Shown piece by piece: positions 1-10,236 of a stretch of DNA of 54,384 nt. The first letter of the stretch is position 1. Each line of letters starts with the position of its first letter. Source of the DNA: Pseudoalteromonas luteoviolacea (GTDB lineage Bacteria; Pseudomonadota; Gammaproteobacteria; Enterobacterales; Alteromonadaceae); contig NZ_JAKFZS010000035.1 in the NCBI RefSeq assembly GCF_021654285.1, positions 1 through 54,384 of the forward strand. Reading direction: 5' to 3'. The notes below the pieces were generated by a model, which saw only the letters and a program-made list of their open reading frames with translations, had not been told where the DNA came from and searched no databases. The position numbers were made by a program, and so were the translations under genes.

Positions 1-21
1 TCAGAGGTCAAAACGGCTCAT

Positions 22-141
22 TTCACCTTGCGCGAAAAGAATGCCAGCGCTTCGCGCTGTGTCATTAACCTTTCGCACGATATTCACCTTGCGCAAAAGA
101 AATGTACTCACTGCGTTCGTTGTCATTAACCTTTTGCACTA
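22..141. repeat. Two imperfect tandem copies of a ~61-bp unit
   Basis: Two copies start at 22 and 83. Both open with TTCACCTTGCGC followed by an A-rich AAAAGAA, and both close with GTCATTAACCTTT then YGCAC. The middles differ. The first copy contains a short hairpin (CAGCGC-TTC-GCGCTG). No convincing gene overlaps it. It may be part of a longer array that begins left of the window. Confidence 0.6.
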
Positions 142-294
142 TGGTTTCTCACCCATAAAGGTTGTTTGCTGCATCAAGATGGGTAAGCTTCGCGTATCTA
201 ACTTACAAGATGCGGCATATTAAAGGTGTTGAGTGAGAAATAAGTTTATTTTGTGAAGGAGAGATTGGATGAGAATGATTGCGGAGGAGGGGAA

Positions 295-318
295 CGAGGA
301 AGTATAACTACTTCCTCG
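295..318 (-). terminator. Hairpin downstream of the DUF3299 gene
   Basis: A perfect 10-bp stem (CGAGGAAGTA / TACTTCCTCG) with a TAAC loop lies just past the stop codon at 326 of the minus-strand operon. It is placed like a transcription terminator, but on the minus strand it is followed by TTCCCC rather than a clean U-tract. It may instead protect the 3' end. Confidence 0.45.
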
Positions 319-325
319 ATAAAGA

Positions 326-823
326 TTAAAGTTCGAAAGGTGCAACACCAACAGCTTTCATTGTATAGCCTGTTTGCGCTAGGTCGCTTTTATGACTTTC
401 TACCTTGATGGTACCTGTCACGGTTATCGCATCATACAAGCTGTCAATTGGGACACCATTTTTGATTTTTACATGCACGATTTGGTTGGGCGGTGGCGGT
501 GGCACATGGATACAGGCTCCAAAATATGGCACGAGTAAAAACTCAGTAATGACTTCACTATTACCTTCAAGAGGCACCACGAAGCCTGGTAAGCTAACGC
601 TTTTACCATCGAGTGCTTTTACTACAGGCGCGTCTAAATCAGGTTGCACCCAGTTTTTATCATCGCCATCATGGCTAGCGGCTTCCTGATTGCTGATCTG
701 CTCGTGGCCCTCAGGAATTAAATCGTCCCAAAAGATCTCTTTAGGTGGTGCCGCTATTACGGATAAAGACATAAGCATCACAGTGAGTGAGACAAACCAA
801 GATGCTAATCGAGTTGAATACAT
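326..823 (-). CDS. DUF3299 exported protein, last gene of a metal-type ABC operon
   Basis: The product has 165 residues and an N-terminal signal peptide (hydrophobic run LASWFVSLTVMLMSLSVIA, then APPKE), so it should be periplasmic. The core motif VPYFGACIHVPPPPPNQIV is the hallmark of the DUF3299 family, and the rest of the protein fits the family length. The biochemical function of DUF3299 is unknown to me. The gene lies 10 bp downstream of the permease gene on the same strand and is probably cotranscribed with it and the ATPase. From memory, DUF3299 proteins occur beside His-rich ABC systems such as the zinc-regulated Zrg operon of Vibrio, so a role in metal handling is an inference from context. 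Family membership is firm; function is not. Confidence 0.85.
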   Translation of the reverse strand: MYSTRLASWFVSLTVMLMSLSVIAAPPKEIFWDDLIPEGHEQISNQEAASHDGDDKNWVQPDLDAPVVKALDGKSVSLPGFVVPLEGNSEVITEFLLVPYFGACIHVPPPPPNQIVHVKIKNGVPIDSLYDAITVTGTIKVESHKSDLAQTGYTMKAVGVAPFEL

Positions 824-833
824 AAAAATCCTC

Positions 834-2191
<1,358 letters not shown>

Positions 2192-2195
<4 letters not shown>

Positions 2196-2878
2196 AGGCT
2201 CGCTCCATTTATGTCTGCTAGGCTGACTTTTCGATCAAATAAAGGTGCAAGACTTGCGTCATGGCTGACGAACAATATCGTCGCCTGATACTGTTGTGCT
2301 TGTTCAAAAAGCTGTCTAATAAAAATATCTCTGTTATCTGCGTCTAATGCAGAAGTGGGCTCATCGGCGATAATGAGCTCAGGTCGTCCTATGAAGGCAC
2401 GCGCTGCAGCAACGCGCTGTTGTTGACCAATACTCAGTTCATTTACAGCCCGGTGCTGAGTATTCTCATCTAACCCTAATTCATCGAGTAATCGTGTTGC
2501 TTGCGATGTTGCAGTGGCGCCCTCAGTTTTTAAGTTTGCTTGCCTACGCTTAGAAAAATTACAGCCTAAGACAACGTTATCTATGGGGCTTAAATAAGGC
2601 AGCAAGTTAAAGTTTTGAAAAATAGTGCCAATGTGATCGGCTCTAAACTTGTCTCTTTTAGCGTCATTGAGTGCGCTAAGATCTTCATTCAATATTTTTA
2701 TATTGCCTTGCTGGGCGCACTGAATGCCTGCAAGCAAGCTGAGTAATGTCGATTTGCCACTGCCACTGGGGCCATGCAAAAACAGTCGCTCGCCGGTTTT
2801 TATTTGTAGGTCTTTGATTTGTAGTGTCGGGTTGGATTGCCCCGGCCAACTGAACGTGAGATCTGATATTTGGATCAT
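2192..2878 (-). CDS. ABC transporter ATP-binding subunit (LolD/MacB type)
   Basis: This is a 228-residue single nucleotide-binding domain. It shows Walker A GPSGSGKST (about residue 35), Q-loop FQNFNLLPYLSP, signature LSIGQQQRVAAARAF (LSIGQ rather than LSGGQ), Walker B LIIADEPTSALD and the switch His in LFVSHD. Length and motifs match ATPases that pair with FtsX/MacB permeases, and the partner gene follows with a 4-bp overlap. It appears to be the first gene of the operon, with 195 bp separating it from the divergent purC. I see no palindrome in that gap that I can assign to Zur or another named regulator. Confidence 0.92.
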
Positions 2879-3073
2879 GTAACCATCTCTTAGTACCGAG
2901 TTTTGTTCATGTTAGCGTAGAACAACGCAGGACTAAACTAAGTTTCGCTAGGTTGGTCTAGTATTGCGTTAAACAATTGTGATTTTGGTTGTGCTCGATT
3001 ATCATACCCCCCTCTAACCCCCTCTGTATTATGCGTCCTTTAGCAAGATGCAACCGTTCTCTATGGAGATACA

Positions 3074-4174
3074 ATGAGTAGCTACAAAGTTCTAGACGTC
3101 AATGACGATCTACCAATTCGCACTAAAGGTGCAGTTCACAGTGGTAAAGTTCGCTCGGTTTATTGGTTAACCGATCAAGACAGCGCCAGATTAATCGAAG
3201 AAAAAGGCTATGATGTTCCTAAAGGTACTGAGCTTGCGATCATGGTTATTTCAGATCGTATTTCTGCGTTCGATTGCATCTGGCAAGGTGAAAATGGCTT
3301 AAATGGTGTACCAGGTAAAGGTATTGCACTAAACAGCGTTGCAGCCCACTGGTTTAAACTATTTGATGAAGCAGGTCTTGCCGGTAATCATATTGTTGAT
3401 GTTCCTCACCCATACGTGTGGATTGTTCGCAAAGCGAGTACCGTTCGCGTTGAGGCAATTGCCAGACAATACATTACAGGCAGCATGTGGCGTGACTACA
3501 GCAAAGGCATTCGAGATTTCTGCGGTATTCAACTGCCAGAAGGCCTACAAGCTCACCAGAAATTAGAAGAAGTACTTATTACACCTTCGACTAAAGGCAT
3601 TATTTCGGGTGTTGAAGGTGTGCCAGAAGTTGATGATGTAAATATTACGCGTGCTAATATCACTGACAACCTAGATGCATTCAATTTTAAATCAGCTGAT
3701 GATGTTACACGTTATGAGCAGTTACTCAGTGAAGGCTTTAATCTGATTTCTAAAGAGTTAAATAAACTTGATCAAATCTTCGTTGATACCAAGTTTGAGT
3801 TTGGCTATGTTGAAGACTCAGATGGTAAAACTCGCTTAATTTACATCGACGAAGTTGGTACGCCAGACTCTTCTCGAATTTGGGATGGCCCAGCTTATCG
3901 CGATGGCAAGATTGTGGAAAACTCGAAAGAAGGCTTCCGCCAGTTATTAATTAACAATGTACCAGACAGTGACGTATTGCTAAATAAAGACCGTATGCTT
4001 GAAAGAGAATCTTTGGCTCAGTCTTATAAATTACCACAAGATGTGATGATGTCTGTATCAGACACATATGTTGGCATTGCGAGTAAAATTGTTGGCAAAG
4101 ATCTTGTCATTCCTCAAGACCCTCGTGCAGAGGTCATCGCTATTCTTGATGAGCAATATGCTCTTATAGACTAG
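3074..4174 (+). CDS. purC: SAICAR synthetase (purine biosynthesis)
   Basis: The enzyme (phosphoribosylaminoimidazole-succinocarboxamide synthase) joins CAIR and aspartate using ATP in de novo purine synthesis. The 366-residue product is the longer form found in marine gammaproteobacteria rather than the ~237-residue E. coli form. Recognisable segments are HSGKVRSVYWL, ISDRISAFDCIW, GIALNSVAAHWF, the RQYITGSMWRDY segment and FIDEVGTPDSSR-type C-terminal residues (YIDEVGTPDSSRIWDG). A GGAGATACA ribosome binding site precedes the ATG. The gene is transcribed alone and diverges from the ABC operon. guaB and guaA elsewhere in the window belong to the same pathway. A PurR box was sought upstream and not found. 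Confidence 0.96.
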   Translation: MSSYKVLDVNDDLPIRTKGAVHSGKVRSVYWLTDQDSARLIEEKGYDVPKGTELAIMVISDRISAFDCIWQGENGLNGVPGKGIALNSVAAHWFKLFDEAGLAGNHIVDVPHPYVWIVRKASTVRVEAIARQYITGSMWRDYSKGIRDFCGIQLPEGLQAHQKLEEVLITPSTKGIISGVEGVPEVDDVNITRANITDNLDAFNFKSADDVTRYEQLLSEGFNLISKELNKLDQIFVDTKFEFGYVEDSDGKTRLIYIDEVGTPDSSRIWDGPAYRDGKIVENSKEGFRQLLINNVPDSDVLLNKDRMLERESLAQSYKLPQDVMMSVSDTYVGIASKIVGKDLVIPQDPRAEVIAILDEQYALID

Positions 4175-4186
4175 TGTTTTAAGATG

Positions 4187-4218
4187 CCTAGCAGTCAATG
4201 ACTTAAATGATTGCTAGG
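4187..4218 (+). terminator. Stem-loop after purC
   Basis: CCTAGCAGTCA and TGATTGCTAGG form an 11-bp stem with one G-U pair and a 10-base loop, 12 bases after the purC stop codon. There is no T-run after it, so if it terminates transcription it is not a textbook intrinsic terminator. Confidence 0.4.
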
Positions 4219-4586
4219 TACCTGTGCTCCCTTCTTAGATTTTCATTGCCAATCAACTGTACTGAGCAATACAACATAACCGGGTAGAAAGTTCCTTACT
4301 GTTCCAAGAGCGTTTTGAAGTATTAAATATTCGTTTTTTATCAACTAGAGCACACGATTTGATGGCTTTCAGCTATATTTTTAAAGGCAAGCATCGATTT
4401 ATTTTTGGCAAGTAATAGTAGCAACGTGACGAGTGTTGAAATAAATGAAATATATTACTAAAAATAACGGTCTATAAATTGGATTAGCCATAACTGTGTA
4501 TCAATGAAGGCATAATATAGGTCCAATAATTGGGTCTGTATATCACCGTCTGCAATCTCTACTCGTTGATATCTGAAAGGAACATT
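4219..4586. other. Non-coding gap between purC and the GGDEF-EAL gene
   Basis: This is about 370 bp of AT-rich sequence in which I see no credible gene. It must contain the promoter of the GGDEF-EAL gene. I looked for conserved c-di-GMP riboswitch core bases and did not recognise them. Confidence 0.5.
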
Positions 4587-6899
4587 ATGGGCACAAGTTT
4601 TAAAAACCGAATAATTATTTTGTGCGTTGGCCTCGTATTAATAACCGCGATAGCCAGCCTTGCGGGCTTCTGGTGGTCGACTAGTGAGTTCAAAGAGCGC
4701 CAAGTGCAACAGGATATTCAAAAAGCGCAGAGCGTCTATCAACAGTATTTAGTTGCCAGAGAACGATTATTGGTGACGGCTGCATCTGTTTTGACTCAGG
4801 ACTTTGGCTTCAAACAAGCCGTCGCAACTAGAGATGCCTCTACGATAAGTAGCGTGCTGTATAACCACAGTCAGCGAATTAATGCAGAGCTGATGCTGCT
4901 ATTGGATGTACGCGGTAAGCTTATTTCTACCAATCAAAATCAGCTTGAGTTACCGCAAGATATGCGACCCTTAGTGAAAGAGCTTCTCGCATATGAGAAA
5001 CGTTCTGCATTTGTGGTGTTAGATAAAAAATTGTATCAGGCTATCATTTTACCAGTTAAAGCGCCCAGAACCATTGCATTTACGATTGTTGGTTTTGTCG
5101 TTGATGAACCCATTGCAGAGCAGTTAAAGGGGCTAACGGGGATGGAGATGAGTTTCATTAGCCAAGGCGAGCGGATGAAAGCAAGCTCTATTCAATTGCC
5201 TGAAGATAGAGATTTGTTTACTTATTTGCACGATCAAAAAATTAGCCGGTGGTTTGGTGAGTATCCTATTTATGTCAATGCAGAAGTCGCTTTGCCCTCC
5301 TTAACTGCTGTGCCTGTTAGTTTGGTACTCAGCGCTGATTTGCGGGATGAATATGAAGAGTTTGACCAACTTGTTCTGACGATTGTGTTTCTTTCTTGTA
5401 TTACGATGTTATTTGGCTTTGTCGCCAGTGGGTTTTTAGCGCGTAATTTGGCGACTCCGCTTCAGCAGCTTACTGTTATGGCGAGGCGCTTTGCAAAAGG
5501 TGATTATCACGCGCAAATTCACGAAACGCGCCCTACCAAAGAGATATGTCAGCTGGTCAATGCTTTTCATGAGATGGGCGATGATATTCAAGCACGGGAA
5601 AAGAAAATCCGCTATCAAGCAAGTCATGATGCTTTGACGGGCTTTTATAATCGGACTTCGGCATTGCCGATATTAGATGCTTTATTCTCAACTGAGCAGG
5701 TTTACTATCTATTGGTAATTGATATCAAAGGACTTAGGCATATTAACGATAAATTAGGCCCACGTATTGGAGATAGTTGTATTCAAGCTGTCGCAGAGCG
5801 AATCGAGCAGGTCACCGCTGACTTTGAGGGGCTTAATGTAAGGCTCGGAGGAGATGAGTTTTTAACGGTACTTTTAGCCAAAGCTAACTCAACGATGGAG
5901 CAATGCGTTGACAGCTTTTTGAATAAACTCAACCCCAGTTATACAGTGCATAACTTTGATATAAATTTACGCTTTAGCGTTGGTGTGGTGCATATCCCAG
6001 AGCAAGCCGATAACGCGGATGATAGTATCCGGCGCGCTTTAATCGCTGCCGACAATGCTTCTCATGGCGTGGAGGATGTCTATTTTTATCAAACAGGAGA
6101 AGATGAGGCATATTTAGAAAGGTTAGAAATTGTCGATGAGCTTAAGCAAGCTCTGGTCGCTGATGATGGGCAGCTTTTTATGACATTTCAGCCAAAGTTG
6201 AATATGCGTACAGGCGTAGTTGATAAAGTAGAGTCTTTGATACGCTGGAAGCGTAGCAATGGAGATTGGGTTTCACCTGAATTGTTTATCGATCTTGCGG
6301 AGCAATCAGGTTTAATCGTTGATTTAACACAATGGGTGTTACGGACCGTTATATCACAAATTTCTGCGTGGTCAGCGCAAGGTCTCACAATGAAAGCCGC
6401 TATTAATGTATCAGCGCAAGATATTGCGGATGCTGAGTTTATTCCTCACCTCGTCGCTATGTTAAAAACATATTCAGTGCCTGCCAACCTTATCACTATT
6501 GAGCTAACTGAGCGTGATATGATCGAAAATGAAGAAAAAGGGATTGCTGCTTTGATCGCGCTTAAAGAGATTGGTGTACACATTTCTCTAGATGATTATG
6601 GTGTTGGGCAAACATCTTTAGGCCGTCTCAAAATGTTACCAATTGACGAGTTGAAACTCGATAAAGTATTTATTTTAAAGCTAGCTGGATCGCATCAGGA
6701 TCAATGCATTGTCCGCTCTACTATTAGCTTAGGACATCAACTTGGTTTTTCTGTGGTTGCAGAAGGTGTTGAGGATGTAGAGTCGTTAAAACTCCTAGAA
6801 GACATGAAGTGTGACTATGCGCAAGGTTATTACTTAAGCCGCCCATTAAAGGCAGATGATTTTACTCTGTGGTTAGGGCAACATCACAAGGCTGTTTAA
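4587..6899 (+). CDS. Membrane-bound GGDEF-EAL protein (c-di-GMP turnover)
   Basis: The 770-residue protein has a membrane helix at about residues 8-30, a ~230-residue periplasmic sensor region, a second helix at about 262-285, HAMP, GGDEF (intact GGDEF signature near residue 420) and a C-terminal EAL domain. The EAL motif reads ESL in VESLIRW near 548. The metal and catalytic residues seem present: Asn in INVSAQD, Glu in IELTERD, the DDYG pair, Lys in LKLDKVF, Glu in VAEGVED and Gln in AQGYYLSRPL. The usual RxxD inhibitory site before GGDEF is not seen. The start at 4587 was chosen because AAAGG lies just upstream and the hydrophobic helix then begins normally; a TTG at 4530 would add 19 unlikely residues. 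The net activity (cyclase, phosphodiesterase or both) cannot be read from sequence. Confidence 0.93.
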   Translation: MGTSFKNRIIILCVGLVLITAIASLAGFWWSTSEFKERQVQQDIQKAQSVYQQYLVARERLLVTAASVLTQDFGFKQAVATRDASTISSVLYNHSQRINAELMLLLDVRGKLISTNQNQLELPQDMRPLVKELLAYEKRSAFVVLDKKLYQAIILPVKAPRTIAFTIVGFVVDEPIAEQLKGLTGMEMSFISQGERMKASSIQLPEDRDLFTYLHDQKISRWFGEYPIYVNAEVALPSLTAVPVSLVLSADLRDEYEEFDQLVLTIVFLSCITMLFGFVASGFLARNLATPLQQLTVMARRFAKGDYHAQIHETRPTKEICQLVNAFHEMGDDIQAREKKIRYQASHDALTGFYNRTSALPILDALFSTEQVYYLLVIDIKGLRHINDKLGPRIGDSCIQAVAERIEQVTADFEGLNVRLGGDEFLTVLLAKANSTMEQCVDSFLNKLNPSYTVHNFDINLRFSVGVVHIPEQADNADDSIRRALIAADNASHGVEDVYFYQTGEDEAYLERLEIVDELKQALVADDGQLFMTFQPKLNMRTGVVDKVESLIRWKRSNGDWVSPELFIDLAEQSGLIVDLTQWVLRTVISQISAWSAQGLTMKAAINVSAQDIADAEFIPHLVAMLKTYSVPANLITIELTERDMIENEEKGIAALIALKEIGVHISLDDYGVGQTSLGRLKMLPIDELKLDKVFILKLAGSHQDQCIVRSTISLGHQLGFSVVAEGVEDVESLKLLEDMKCDYAQGYYLSRPLKADDFTLWLGQHHKAV

Positions 6900-6905
6900 G
6901 TATGC

Positions 6906-7913
6906 TCAGATTACTGTTGTGAGCGCGTCAGTAATCGCTTTGGGGGTAATGTCTCTGATCATTAGTGATTTAGATAAAGACATTGAATTATGGTGCAGTG
7001 CGATTAAATTACTTCTCTTTGGTGCGACATTAGACCAAGGAGACGTGCCTTGACCAATAACGGCGACACACGGCGTCCCGCAGGCTGAGGCAATGTGCAT
7101 TGGGCCAGAGTCAATAGAAATCATCGCGTCCATAGCGCCGATGGTATCAACTAATATATCCAGTGACATTGAGCCTGCAAGGTTTGTGATTTTTTCGCCA
7201 TTTTCACCCGCCTTGAATCGGAGTGTTTCCATTTCCTCTCGTTCCGCTTTATCACCTAATAAATATAAGTGTATATCATCACGCATGGTTAAATTGTTGA
7301 GTAACTCTAGCGACAAGTCATGGGGATAATGACGGTCCCCTTTAACAGAACCACCAAGATAGAGTGCGACGTTGCGTTTTTTACTTAAAGCGCATGTTGT
7401 TTTTTTAGGTATTAACTTTGGGGCGCTAAATTGCTGGAATGGTCGGCCATGAGGAATATTGATAAGCTGGCAATAACGGTAAATATAGTGTTCAGATTGA
7501 TTAAGTTTTAATGCGTGGCTCAGTAGTGGGCTTCTTGCATTTTGTGCATAGCCGATAATGTTTTTAACACCAGCAAGCTTGAGTAGTAGCGCTTCTCGAA
7601 GTGAGCCGCGCAATAATACCGCGATGGAAATATCAAGCTGCTTTAGCTCTTTGGCCATTTTGAATAGACTATGCTTCTCTTCTTCACAGTATCGTTTATC
7701 ACTAATAAACTCGGCACCGTAGTGCGCTGCGCGAGTGAATAAGTGTGACATAAATGGCCTGCCCAGTACGTACACACGTTGCGTGGGATATAGTTTTTTC
7801 AAAAGCTCTAAAGCTGGTAGGGTATTGATCGCATCGCCGATGAACTTTGGCAATACAACTAAGATAGCGCCATCTACTTGATTTGAATCAATGATCTGAT
7901 TACCCATAAACAT
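6906..7913 (-). CDS. Glycosyltransferase family 9 (heptosyltransferase-like)
   Basis: The product has 335 residues. GT9 features are the N-terminal VVLPKFIGDAINTLPALELL segment (nucleotide-sugar/acceptor side, Asp of FIGD) and the C-terminal ISIDSGPMHIASACGTPCVA donor-binding block. The family transfers heptose or related sugars in lipopolysaccharide core assembly, using ADP-heptose in the cytoplasm. No other LPS gene is near, so the acceptor is unknown. The gene converges with the GGDEF-EAL gene (6 bp between stops) and diverges from the sulfurtransferase gene. Two Met codons lie at positions 1 and 3, so the exact start is uncertain by two residues. Confidence 0.88.
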   Translation of the reverse strand: MFMGNQIIDSNQVDGAILVVLPKFIGDAINTLPALELLKKLYPTQRVYVLGRPFMSHLFTRAAHYGAEFISDKRYCEEEKHSLFKMAKELKQLDISIAVLLRGSLREALLLKLAGVKNIIGYAQNARSPLLSHALKLNQSEHYIYRYCQLINIPHGRPFQQFSAPKLIPKKTTCALSKKRNVALYLGGSVKGDRHYPHDLSLELLNNLTMRDDIHLYLLGDKAEREEMETLRFKAGENGEKITNLAGSMSLDILVDTIGAMDAMISIDSGPMHIASACGTPCVAVIGQGTSPWSNVAPKRSNLIALHHNSMSLSKSLMIRDITPKAITDALTTVI

Positions 7914-7996
7914 TATTTGAGATATGCATTAAAGCCCCCTAGTATAGCGCTTGCGGTGCTGGAATTTAACTGAAACTAATTAAATAAGTGTTCGAA

Positions 7997-8833
7997 ATGG
8001 TAAAAAACTTAAAAAGTAGTCAGTGGTTGTACGAAAATAGAGAAGATGTGACTATTCTTGACTCAGGCATTGTGAAGCCCGGCGAGTCAGGAGACTATCA
8101 GCCAGCAGCGATTATTCCTGGTGCACTTCGATTCGATATAAGTCATACCTTTAGCGACCATGCATCTGCATTGCCTAACATGATGTGTTCAAGCAGAGTT
8201 TTTCAAGCTGAGGCCAGGCAACTGGGGATAAATAACTCGGATACGCTTGTTGTATATGACGATAAAGGATTGTTTAGTGCTGCACGTGCGTGGTGGATGT
8301 TTAAATCAATGGGGTTTGAGCATGTGTATGTGTTAGATGGAGGGTTAAAGCAATGGCAAGCGTGTGGCTTTGATACGGCCTCTGGCTATGCTAGTGCTCA
8401 AAGTCTTGGTAATTTTACAGCAAGGCCAAAGCCGCACTTTTTTATCAACCATAAAACGGTCCTAACCGGAATAAACTGTCAAGATACTTTACTGTTTGAC
8501 GCCAGAGGTGCAAAACGGTTTGAGGGTTCAGGAAGTGAACCTCGTCAAGGGCGTCAAGGTCATATCCCCAATAGTGTTAATTTGCCCTATAGTAGTTTGT
8601 TGACTGAAGAGGGGTTGTTAAAACCCATCTCTGAAATAGCTGAGTGCTTAGCTTCTCTGGGCGCAGAGTCAAACAAGACAATGCTCCAATTTAGCTGTGG
8701 TTCGGGAGTCACAGCATGTATTTTGGCATTAGTTGCGACAGAATGCGGTTATACCCGCTTACAGGTATATGATGGTTCGTGGAGTGAATGGAGTAAGTTA
8801 GAAGGCGCACCGATTGAGATAGGCCCTTCATAA
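7997..8833 (+). CDS. sseA: Two-domain sulfurtransferase (SseA / mercaptopyruvate type)
   Basis: The product has 278 residues in two rhodanese domains. The N-terminal inactive domain contains LVVYDDKGLFSAARAWWMFKSMG. The C-terminal one carries the active-site loop CGSGVTA with the nucleophilic Cys near residue 233. This CG(S)GVTA loop is typical of 3-mercaptopyruvate sulfurtransferases rather than thiosulfate sulfurtransferases (CRKGVT type). The expected reaction is transfer of sulfur from mercaptopyruvate to an acceptor such as cyanide or thioredoxin. The start is ambiguous: GTG at 7988 or ATG at 7997, neither with a strong ribosome binding site. The ATG is listed. The gene is followed by a convergent ROK regulator gene 20 bp away. 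Confidence 0.9.
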   Translation: MVKNLKSSQWLYENREDVTILDSGIVKPGESGDYQPAAIIPGALRFDISHTFSDHASALPNMMCSSRVFQAEARQLGINNSDTLVVYDDKGLFSAARAWWMFKSMGFEHVYVLDGGLKQWQACGFDTASGYASAQSLGNFTARPKPHFFINHKTVLTGINCQDTLLFDARGAKRFEGSGSEPRQGRQGHIPNSVNLPYSSLLTEEGLLKPISEIAECLASLGAESNKTMLQFSCGSGVTACILALVATECGYTRLQVYDGSWSEWSKLEGAPIEIGPS

Positions 8834-8853
8834 TTAAGTTTGTTGTGCAAATA

Positions 8854-10041
8854 TCACTGTGAAAAAACCGTGCTTTGCAATGTATTACCTGACCAAAAAG
8901 GGGGGATATAAAGTGTTTGCATGTTTTTATTATTAAGCGCGGCATGTAGAGGCAATGTTGCAATACCTGTCAGTGCGATGCTATCGATATTTGGCACTTT
9001 GATGAGTCTGACTATGTCCCGTTTACCAAGTTGAGCGATAGACGGAATAAAAGGCCTAAGTGAAGAAATAAGTGCATCAAGGCATGCTTCACTGATATCA
9101 CTGCCGATGATGATAGTCTGAGTATTCAGCAATGACTCTAAAGTGTGAATCGCAATTCGCAGCGGCTCAGCGGCTTGCGTTATCCACTTTTTACACATTG
9201 GGTGACTTAATGGATCTAATTGCTCAATGGGGATCGTGTCCTCATCACAGCCGTCGAGAAAGGTTTTTAGTGCGTTAATCGACGCGTACTTATTTAAGGT
9301 CCCAAGCTCCGCGGTGCCTTCATCTTGATCGGGGGTGACAAATATATCGCCGATAGCCCCAGTCAGCCCGTTTTGTCCAAGCATGATCAGCCTATCATAT
9401 ACGACCGCAGCTTCTACTTTATTGCCCAAATGCAGATACACAAAATTATGTAATGTTTTGGCTTCGCCAAATAGCATTTGGTAAGCTGCGCATGCTGAAG
9501 CGGTATTTTCTAATGCGATAGGTAGATTAAGTAATTCACTTAATTGTGATTGCAGATGTTGATTAACTTGATGCTGAGATACTGCGTCAGTTTGGTCTGT
9601 CTGAATAGATAAGCCGCCAGCGAATATCGCTTCAAAGCTAATACCACTTGTCGCTATGAACTTTTCTAACTCTTGTTTGATGTCTTGTGCGTTAGGTTGA
9701 GTTACTAGGTCTTTGGCTGTTTTGCTATGACACTCACCATTGAGGTAATACAAGCCTAACTCTAATAAATTGGGACTCACTCTAATTGCGCAGGTAAATG
9801 CCGCATGTTTATTTAAACACAGCATTTTAGAGGGTTTACCTGCGCTCTCAGTTCTCTTGACGCCGATTTCCTCAACGAGACTGACTGCCAATAAGGCTTC
9901 AACCATATTCGTGATGGTTTGCTTAGTCAGTAGGGTATTTCGTGCAATATCAGCGCGAGAGATTGGACCTAGCGTGACAATTTGCGTCAATACTAAACGT
10001 AAATTAACGGCTTTATTCTGTTTAGCATTTGACCCTTTCAC
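8854..10041 (-). CDS. ROK-family transcriptional regulator (NagC/XylR type)
   Basis: The product has 395 residues. The N-terminal winged helix-turn-helix (ISRADIARNTLLTKQTITNMVEALL, about residues 28-52) is followed by a ROK sugar-kinase-like domain that seems to lack a usable phosphate-binding DxGxT motif. This fits a sugar-responsive repressor rather than a kinase. It starts with GTG and has AAAAAGGAT upstream. It diverges from the sugar ABC importer genes across a 195-bp gap, the classic position for a regulator that controls both itself and the transporter. The effector sugar cannot be deduced. I found no clear long palindrome in the gap to name as operator. Confidence 0.9.
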   Translation of the reverse strand: MKGSNAKQNKAVNLRLVLTQIVTLGPISRADIARNTLLTKQTITNMVEALLAVSLVEEIGVKRTESAGKPSKMLCLNKHAAFTCAIRVSPNLLELGLYYLNGECHSKTAKDLVTQPNAQDIKQELEKFIATSGISFEAIFAGGLSIQTDQTDAVSQHQVNQHLQSQLSELLNLPIALENTASACAAYQMLFGEAKTLHNFVYLHLGNKVEAAVVYDRLIMLGQNGLTGAIGDIFVTPDQDEGTAELGTLNKYASINALKTFLDGCDEDTIPIEQLDPLSHPMCKKWITQAAEPLRIAIHTLESLLNTQTIIIGSDISEACLDALISSLRPFIPSIAQLGKRDIVRLIKVPNIDSIALTGIATLPLHAALNNKNMQTLYIPPFWSGNTLQSTVFSQ

Positions 10042-10236
10042 TTTGTATCCTTTTTCGTCGACACGTATCTAAATCATATTCAAGACACTCTATCTTATTA
10101 CACATGGCACTATTTTCGAATACTTTAAATGCTTTAGCTCCTCAGATAGTCCATTCAGGGTTAAGTAAAATCATTTGACAAACATAGGAGTGCTGATCAA
10201 ATGTACTATTCAGGTTTTCATTAAAGGAACTATTGA

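Noticed and set aside
41..223. A 60-codon frame at the left edge
   Set aside because: It is formed by the 61-bp tandem repeat and has no ribosome binding site.
2879..3073. PurR box before purC or Zur box before the ABC operon
   Set aside because: No stretch matched the ACGCAAACGTTTGCGT or GAAATGTTATANTATAACATTTC patterns well enough.
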